Under the pieces are notes generated by a model. That model was not told the DNA's origin. It did not search any database and was given only the letters and a program-made list of their open reading frames with translations. A DNA stretch of 64,000 nucleotides. It comes from Rattus norvegicus (taxonomy: Eukaryota; Chordata; Mammalia; Rodentia; Muridae). The position numbers and the translations under genes were made by a program. The stretch is from contig NC_086024.1 in NCBI RefSeq assembly GCF_036323735.1, forward strand, positions 58,354,924 to 58,418,923, written 5' to 3'. Shown piece after piece: positions 56,621-64,000 of the stretch (position 1 is its first letter; the number at the start of each line of letters is the position of its first letter).

Positions 56621-58623
56621 CATAGGAAGCTAGGGATACTAAAGCCTTAGGGGCTTGGGGTACCAATACAATAGCAGAATAAAGTCAGAGTCTTTGACTA
56701 CCTCTCTATATAGTAGAGTGTAGCATATTCTCTATAATATATATATAATATATAATATATATACTCCATATAGTAGAATATAGTAGTTATTATAATTATT
56801 CTACTATCTACCTTCACCTGGGTCTGTTACCATTTTGAAATCATATTTTCTTAATTCTATTATTCCTATGAAATACTGTTGAATTTCATTTACACTTATA
56901 ACTTTTTGGTGTGCTAATTTATCACAAATAATCAAGGTAAGTATGCTGTGTTTTCACACTTGGATTTGGCAAAAAAACATGTACAAATGTAGAGAAACCA
57001 CCTGGGAGTCTGAGGAGATCACTTCTTTCTTAGTTCAGGCATCTTGCTATGATTTTTTTTTTATCCCTTTTTAGTTCATCTCAAAACTTACAAGCTCTAA
57101 AATTAAGGAGTCAGTCAATTTTCTGTCTTCATGTCATGTATGGATTTTTCCCAAGGAAGAAGAACCATGCCAGAAACAAGCCTTCCAGGTGACACTGAGG
57201 AAGTAGAAAGCTGAAGGCTGTGTGTGTCCCCTGGAGGCTTCCTTCTGAAAGCAAAGGCAGCTGTTTCAAGGGACAACTCTCCAATCTAGGCTCACTTTCC
57301 GCTTCCTGTAAACTCCTTCTTAAGTGCCCAGAGCAAACTCTTCAGGGTGGGCTGTAAAATTAAGTCCAATTAAGCATCTACAGTTTAAAACAAGGGTTGC
57401 TGATCATTTTAAAGATACACACCACTGTGACTTGAGTGCCTTTTTCTGCTTTCATTCCTTCTGTCTTTGCTAGGAATGGAGCAATGAAGATCTCCTTCCC
57501 AGAATAGCCACCCCTTCCAACATGCACAGGGCGATATGCCAAGTTTCTTATTCCATTCTTTACCCCAAGAATGTCAGAACAGAGAATCCACAAGGGCTTC
57601 GATTTAGCCAAAACTGATGATAATGCAGCCTCTTTCTGACTCCATTACTATAGAAAGATTTGTGTAAGAGAACCTGAAAGCAATCTTTATGGGCTGCGAC
57701 AAATACACACACCCTTTCCGACATTTTATCAGGCAATCTTAGCATGGGGCAGCGCAAACAAAGCAGGGCCCCATAGTGTCAATTGCCTTCTCCTGGAGCA
57801 GGAGAAACAGGATACCAGCCTGCATCCGTCTCTTTACAGGTGGGTGTTGGCTCACTGTAAGCAGATGGTGGGTTTATGATTCCAGTGTGCTGTCTATTTC
57901 TTAATAGACAAATATTTGCCTTGTATCAGAGTAAGTAATGTGGAAAGAAAAAAAAACCCTCCTAGAGCTAAGCTTTCAAAGAATGCCTGAAGTTTAGGAC
58001 ACCTCAGCATTCAGAGGACTGAGGGAAGTGAGTGGTTGAACCCTAAACCCTGCCCTTCCTGTTGCTTAGACCTAAAACCTGCCCTGGCAGATAAAAGAAA
58101 ACATTTGGAAGGCACAAATACAGTGAGGTGTGTTTGAGAAGCAGTGTGCTTTCTCCATTCAAAAAGATCTGCAAGAAACAGTAATGCAAGCATCATAGTT
58201 CTAATAAAATATGTAAGTTAATGACCAACTGTACCTGCCAATGTGGCCTATTGAGTTTCTTTCTCTAATATTTTATGCTGTTTCTTTCTATGGTGTGTCG
58301 GTATTCACTTTTTCCCTGGGTATGAATACGCTGCTCAAGAAATTTGAGTAAAGTGGCTGCTTTATGAGAATTTCAGTTTCCCTTTACAACTTTAGAGTAA
58401 GAGTGTGAGGGCCTCTCTTTCCTAGCTCGTTTTTCTTGTTTTCCTTCTCTGTGCATGGTAAAAGGGGTGGGTGTTAGCATTTGACCTAGCTTCCCTGGGA
58501 AACTTAAGAGAATTGCTCTACTGCAGGGCTGAGAGACATGAATTTCAGTGGGGGTGGGGGTGGGGATATAACACCATGGAAAACATGGGGATCTTATTAA
58601 CACAGCAATAAAAGAAAAGGAAG
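56621..58623. other. Unique DNA, no gene seen
   Basis: It contains a short AT-only palindrome-like tract (56732-56765). No exon or SINE is recognised; the open frames are short and featureless. Confidence 0.45.
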
Positions 58624-58734
58624 GAAGGGGAGGGGGGAGGGGGATGTTTGCCCGGAAACCGGGAAAGGGAATAACACTCGAAATGTATATAAGAAATACT
58701 CAAGTTAATTTAAAAAAAACTTTAAAAAAAAAAG
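58624..58734 (+). mobile_element. Very short L1 3' end insertion (about 110 bp)
   Basis: GGGGGATGTTTGCCCGGAAA and AATAACACTCGAAATGTATA are the last bases of a young rat L1 with an A-rich tail. The flanking duplication AAAGAAAAGGAAG is at 58611-58623 and 58735-58747. Confidence 0.92.
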
Positions 58735-58747
58735 AAAGAAAAGGAAG

Positions 58748-59039
58748 ACCCAGCCATTAGAATACAAGCCTAGTTCACAGACTCAGGGATAATTTTCATC
58801 CCTCTCAAACTTGGCACTTTGACTGCTGAAGCTGATGGGTGGGAGCATTCACTTAAAATAAAAGCTCTCTCCAAAAAGGAAGTCTCCTGAACATACACAC
58901 TTTGAACCAACGTCACTGAAAAATTAAATTTAAGATAGAAGACAATTTGACTCATCTGAGCTTCTCTGGATGGGGAACCTCTTAAGAGGGAAATAAGCAA
59001 TGCAATCTCCAGAGGGTTCCTTGTGCCCCCAGAAGGGAG
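58748..59039. other. Unique DNA, no gene seen
   Basis: No repeat or exon is recognised. Confidence 0.4.
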
Positions 59040-60277
59040 ATTCAAGGAAATGCAAGACTTAGGTATTTGCACCTGCCCGCCTGTTCCCACTGGGGCATAT
59101 CCTGCATCAGTGAGCTGCACTGTGCCCCTGAGCTGCATTGTCCAGCCCACAACTCTGCCTGCATCCCCAGTGACCAGCAGGCACCAGGGATGACCAGATG
59201 GCTAAAGGCCAGCAGCATAAAAACACAATCAACAAAAGTCACAGCAATATAGGACCACCAGAGCCCAGCTAGCCTACTACAGCAAGCTATGGCTATCATA
59301 ACACAACAAAGCCCAAGAACCCTTAAAACCAATCTTATAAAGATGACAGAGACATTAAATGAGGAATGGAGAAATCCCTTAAAGAAATACAGGACTGCAC
59401 AATCAAACAGGTGAAGGATATGAATAAAACTATTCAAGACCTGGAAATGAAAATAGAAGCAGTAAAGAAAACATAAACTAAGGCAATCGTGGAGATGGAA
59501 AAACAAACGAGTTAAGAGAACAGGAACTACAAATGCAAGCCTCACCAACGGCATACAAAAGATGAAAGAGAGAGTCTCAGGCATAGAAGATATGATTTGA
59601 AGAAGTCTATATACATTGGTCAAAGAAAATGTCAAATCTAAAATGTTTTGACACAAAATATCCAAGAAATCTGGAATATTATGAAAAAAATAAAAAATTA
59701 TAGGAATGGAAGAAGATTCCAAGCTCCAGGACCCAGGAAATTGTTTTAATAAAATTATAGAAGAAAATTTCCCCAACCTAAAGGAAGAGATGCCTATAAA
59801 CATACAAGAAGCTTACAGATCAGAAAATAGTTTGGGCCAGAAATGAAAACCCTGTACCATACAATAATCAAAACATTAAATTTACAGAACAAAGTAAAGA
59901 ATATTAAAAGCTGCAAGAGAAAAAGGCCAAATACCATATAAAGTCAGACCTATCATAATTGTACCCAATGACTTCTCAACACACTCTAAAAGCCGGAAGG
60001 ACCTGGTAAGACATCTTACAGACTCTAACAGACTACAGCTGTCAGTCCAGACTACTATACCCAGCAAAACTTTCAATCACCACAGATGGAGAAAACAAGA
60101 TACTCAATGACAAAACCAAATTTAAACAATATCTATCCACAAATCCAGCCCTACAGAAGATAATACAAAGCAAAATCCAACCAAAATTGGTTAACCACAC
60201 CTAAGAAAATACAGGAAATAAATAACTCCACACTGGCAAAAAACAAAAGAAATGAAGCACATACGTACACATATACA

Positions 60278-60322
<45 letters not shown>

Positions 60323-62060
60323 CAACAATAACAACAACAACATCAAAATAACATGAATTAATAATTACTGATCATTAATATCTTTCAACATCAATGGACT
60401 CAATTTCTGAATAGAAAGACACAAGCTAACAGAATGGATAAAAAAACAGAATCCATCATTCAGTTGCATACAAGGAACACACGTTTTCCTGACATTACCT
60501 CAGAGTAAAGGGCTAGAAAAAGGTTTTTCAAGTAAATGGACCCAAGAAGCAAGCTGGAATAGCCACTCCAAAATTTAATAAAATAGACTAAAATAGACTT
60601 TCAACCAAAAGTAATCAAAAGAGAAAGGGAAGGACACTTTCAAAGGAAAAATCCATCAAGATGATGGCTCACTTCTGACCATCTGTGCCACAAATGCAAA
60701 GGAACACATTTTCACAAAAGGAAAATTATAGTGGAATACTTCAACACCCCATTCTCACCAATGAACATGTCATTGAGACAGAAACTAAACAGCAATAATG
60801 TTTAATTATTAAATCATTATTAAATCAAATGATGTAACATATCTACAGAATAGCCAATATTAAATTAAATGGAGAGAAACTTAAAGTAATTTCACTAAAA
60901 TCAGAGACAAGACAATGCTGTGCACTCTCTCCCTATCTCTTCAATATAGTACTGTAAGTTCTAGCCAGAGCAATAAAACAATGAAAGGAGATCAAGGGGG
61001 TACAAATTGGAAAAGACAAAGTCAACATCTTGCTGTTCACTGATGATATTATAGTATACATAAGTGACTCTAAAAATTCTACCATGAAACTCCTACAGCT
61101 GATAACTCCACAAAGTGGCTGGTACAAAATTAACTCAAAAAGTCAGTAGTTCTCCTTTATACAAACGATAAACAAGCTAAGAAAGAATTCAGGAAAGAAC
61201 AGGCTTCACAATAGCCGCAAATCCAGCCCTACATACCATAACTAAGACTCCTAGCAACAGGGCATCTGGAACCTGAAATGGCTACCTCTTGTAACCAGGC
61301 AAAACTTCTAATGGAGGGATGGGGACACCTATCTCGAATTTGTCCTGCCTACATGATGTGTAGGGACAAAGATGGAGCAGAAACTGTGGGAATGACCAAC
61401 CAATGAATGGACAAACTTGATTGACACTCACCCCACAATGGAGAGCCAACCCCTGACACTGTTAATGATATTCTGGTATACTTGCAGACAGGAGCCTAAC
61501 GTAACTGTCCTCTGAAAGGCTTCGCCCAGTAACTACTGGAAACAGATGCAGAGACTCACAGCCAAACATTAGGTAGGGCTTAAGGAATCTTGCAGATGAG
61601 GGGGAGAAAGGATTGAAGGAGCCAGAGAAGTCAAGAACTCCAAGAAAACTTACAAAATCAACTAACCTGGACCCGTAGAGACTCACAGAGATTGAACCAC
61701 CAACCAAAAAGCAAGCATGGGATGGACCTATGCTCCCTACACATGCAAAACTGATGTGCAGCTTGGTCTTCATGTGGGTCTTTTAACAACTGGAGTAGGG
61801 GTTATGTTTGACTCTGTTGCCTGCCTTCGGATCCTTTCCCCTAAATTTGGCTGCCTTGTCTAGTCACAATAGATATCCACAGTCTTACTGCGATTTGATA
61901 TGCAAGGCATGTTGATATCCACGGAAGGTCTCCCCTTCACTGAGAAGGAAGGGGTACTAGATGGAGGGGAGGAAAGGGAGAGACTGGGAGAAGAGAGAAA
62001 AGAACCTGTGATCGGGATCTAAAGTAAATTAATTATTTAAAGGAAGAAAATGAAAGAAAG
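59040..62060 (+). mobile_element. Internally deleted L1: 5' UTR, ORF1, partial ORF2, 3' UTR
   Basis: 5' UTR about 59040-59340, ORF1 about 59343-60230 (ORF1 segment KEEMPINIQEAYRSEN near 59780-59825, with frameshifts), spacer with (CTA)n at 60278-60322, ORF2 start near 60390. ORF2 jumps near 60800 from the endonuclease region to RT (INGEKL-like stretch at 60865) and again near 61200 to 3' UTR. It ends near 62060 with AAAGTAAATTAATTATTTAAAG. The whole element is only 3 kb. Confidence 0.85.
60278..60322 (+). repeat. (CTA)n microsatellite in L1 inter-ORF spacer
   Basis: About 14 CTA/ACT units followed by CAACAATAACAACAACAAC. Confidence 0.95.
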
Positions 62061-62235
62061 AAAAAACATGTTCCGGATTGACATACTTCTGTTAGCCAGA
62101 ATCAGAATTGCAGAAGCAAAAATCAAGGTCAGTCGATTTAGAAACTTTCTCAAATCTATGGACTTTGATAGAGTAAGCTTTTGTTTTAGTTTTGCAAGTA
62201 GTGCTGTTTGCAGTCTGGGTTCATGATCTGACTGG
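62061..62235. other. No gene seen
   Basis: Short stretch without recognisable features. Confidence 0.3.
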
Positions 62236-62645
62236 GATTTTCATCATGGGGTCAGTTGGGCTAACGTCTTGGGGCCTATTAGGCTGACACTAGTGAAGGA
62301 ATGAATGTCTTGGCAGCAGAACGGATGAATTGACAATAAGAGTGAACACACACAGAAAAGGCAAAAGCAGCCATCTTCCATGTATGTGGATGTGGCCTGC
62401 AACCCCAGAAGGAGTGCCCCAGATTTAGGGTTGGTCTTCACACCTCTAAGGATCCAGCCAAGAAAATCCCTCTCAGATGTTCCCAGCTCCTTAGGTTTTA
62501 GCTGATTCCAGATGTGGCCACGTCGATAGCCAAGTTCAGCCACCACCGTTTCACAATACAGCTTTGTAGGACACCAGCCATCTAGAAGCCTCTTTCTTCC
62601 CTGTGTGGATGCCATTCTTGTTGTAGTAGTAAATTCTAGCACTCG
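62236..62645 (-). mobile_element. Rodent interspersed repeat, possibly LTR-type, family unresolved
   Basis: The minus strand (AACTTGGCTATCGACGTGGC, ATCAGCTAAAACCTAAGGAG, TGTGAAGACCAACCC, CATTCCTTCACTAGTGTCAG) resembles a common rodent repeat. It explains the 132-codon frame 62244-62642, which I do not call as a gene. Confidence 0.4.
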
Positions 62646-62954
62646 GTGAGTTAAAATTGTAAAATATATGTGTTTTCATCGACATAAGGAAGCGTATTCT
62701 TTTATATGTGGCATGAGAAACGAATTAGTGCAATGGTTCAGCTGTGACCGGTTATCAATCCTGAAGGTCATTCTGACTTTCAAAGCTGGTAAAATGTTGA
62801 CAAACATGTATCATGGGTGGAACACAACATGGACACCAACCTTGACGATTCAATTCAGATTCTGCAATGTACAGTTCCTCGCTCCCAGAAACAGTTCTTA
62901 TTAAAATTAAAATAACATTTTATATTTCTGCCTCCCTCCTCTCTTCCTCCTCCT

Positions 62955-63020
62955 ATTGGAACCCGGGGCCTTGTACAATTTAGGGGAAGTGGCCTCTCAC
63001 TTAGAGGCACCTCTAGCTGT
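62955..63020 (-). mobile_element. ID-like SINE relic
   Basis: GGAACCCGGGGCCTTGTACA on + resembles the complement of an old ID. Confidence 0.45.
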
Positions 63021-63409
63021 GTTGCCTTCATGCCTCCACACCCGGTAAAGGAGACCCTTCCTGACTGACTTTAGGAACAAAACTTTTAACTTTTAATTGT
63101 ACAAATATGGAAGCTTTATCATGAGTTTTAAATATATGTGCATTTAAACAGACTGAAGGTAAAGTAAAACAAGAAATAAGAGTGCTCGGGGACGGCTCAC
63201 TCTTGGTTGCTCAAGCATTTTTGTTGCCAAAACGAGTTGCCTATGTTTTAAATCCTTTCCTAAACAACAAGCATCAGAGGCTTCTTCTCTTGGCGTCAGG
63301 AAGAGGGGAAAGGGCAGGGTTTCGCAATTTAAAAAAAAAAAGCATCTACCCATTAAACACTGGATTTTTCAAAGGATATTTACAATTAAGGATAACCAGT
63401 TAAGGCTCG
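63021..63409. other. No gene seen
   Basis: An A-run at 63330-63341 follows CGCAATTT. No exon or repeat is identified. Confidence 0.35.
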
Positions 63410-63585
63410 ATGCCCCAGTGTATGGGAATGTCAGGGCAGGGAGGTGGGAGTGAGTGAGTGGGCAGGCAGGCAGGGGTGGTGGGAAGCACCCTCATAGAAG
63501 CAGGGAGCAATAGCAGGTTTCTGGAAGGGAAACGTGGAAAGGGGATAACATTTAAAATGTAAATAAAAATATCCAATAAAAAGCA
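63410..63585 (+). mobile_element. L1 3' UTR tail fragment
   Basis: GCCCCAGTGTATGGGAATGT through AACATTTAAAATGTAAATAA and AATATCCAATAAAAAG is a terminal L1 3' UTR piece. Confidence 0.85.
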
Positions 63586-63626
63586 TTTTGATATATTGCA
63601 ATAAAAAAAAGAATAGATTCTTGACT

Positions 63627-63916
63627 TGGAGAGATGGCTTGCTGAGTAAGAGTGTTTGCTGCTTAAACATAAGGACTTGAGCTCAGGTCCCTAGACCCAC
63701 CCCACCCCCCTTTTTTAATAAAAGCTGCATGTGGCTATGACCAAACCTATAGCTCCAGCACCACAAAGCACAGGAAGAAAGGGACTCTGGGGCTTTCTGG
63801 AAACTAGCCTGGCTCCATGAAGAGACGGTATGTCATACAGCAAGACATCCTACATCTCCTCTGGCCTTTGTAAGTGCAAGCAGTGCACATGCATATAACA
63901 CACACAACCCATGGAA

Positions 63917-63970
<54 letters not shown>
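63627..63970 (+). mobile_element. B4-family SINE ending in (CA)n
   Basis: The left part is CTTGGAGAGATGGCTTGCTG and GGACTTGAGCTCAGGTCCC; the right half is GACGGTATGTCATACAGCAAG-like, followed by a CA run at 63922-63971. Confidence 0.65.
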
Positions 63971-63973
<3 letters not shown>

Positions 63974-64000
63974 CAGTGGACATAGGCTGTTGTCTGTTGC

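Noticed and set aside
59042..59803. 253-codon minus-strand frame as a gene
   Set aside because: It lies antisense to L1 5' UTR and ORF1 and has no recognisable domain, so it is reported only as an observation.
62244..62642. 132-codon minus-strand frame as a small gene or retrocopy
   Set aside because: The nucleotide sequence resembles a common rodent interspersed repeat; no protein family recognised.
38766..64000. AGR2, the paralog expected downstream of AGR3
   Set aside because: I looked for its signal peptide, PQTLSRGWGDQ and CPHS segments and found none, so it should lie beyond the window.

Overview
This is a window of rodent nuclear DNA, almost certainly rat (Rattus). It is AT-rich and dense in L1 (LINE-1) copies, B1/B2/B3/B4 and ID SINEs, MaLR LTR fragments and long CA/GA microsatellites. 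The most rat-specific mark is a tiny ID insertion at 39238-39271 that ends in the rat BC1/ID 3' sequence. Several L1 tails (for example 9280-9396 and 58624-58734) are of the young rat type. Nothing prokaryotic is present: no operons, CRISPR arrays or ribosome binding sites. Nearly all open frames lie inside repeats. | One real protein-coding gene is supported: AGR3 (anterior gradient 3, a small ER-resident protein of the disulfide isomerase family) on the + strand. Seven coding exons between 19834 and 38583, all with GT/AG borders, join to a complete 165-codon frame. A polyadenylation signal follows at 38743. The 5' noncoding exon and promoter were not identified; an acceptor at 19805-19806 shows that a 5' exon exists upstream. 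The encoded active-site motif is CQYC. | Layout. 1-15010: L1 fragments on both strands, and a broken endogenous retrovirus (pol/env on the - strand, 7260-8190 and 9397-9825) split by a younger L1 (8197-9396) and flanked by an LTR-like segment in the opposite orientation (about 6660-6977). 15011-19806: mostly unique DNA with one B2 and one - strand L1 (17121-18510). 19807-38765: AGR3, whose third intron carries a 5 kb L1 cluster (27200-32345) and many SINEs. 38766-45114: unique AT-rich DNA, the ID insertion, an L1 3' UTR (41590-43290) and a striking 50-bp-arm palindrome (43818-43959). 44960-51365: one old MLT1-type LTR split by an almost full-length L1, itself split by a second L1 and a B2. 51366-56620: SINEs, a - strand L1 and a GAPDH processed pseudogene (54447-55711). 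56621-64000: unique DNA, a 110-bp L1 tail insertion, an internally deleted L1 (59040-62060) and SINE/L1 remnants. | No undescribed system was found. The points most worth following are the CXXC active site of this AGR3, the palindrome at 43.8 kb, the nested insertion order that can be read from target-site duplications, and the inverted LTR/pol arrangement at 6.6-8.2 kb.
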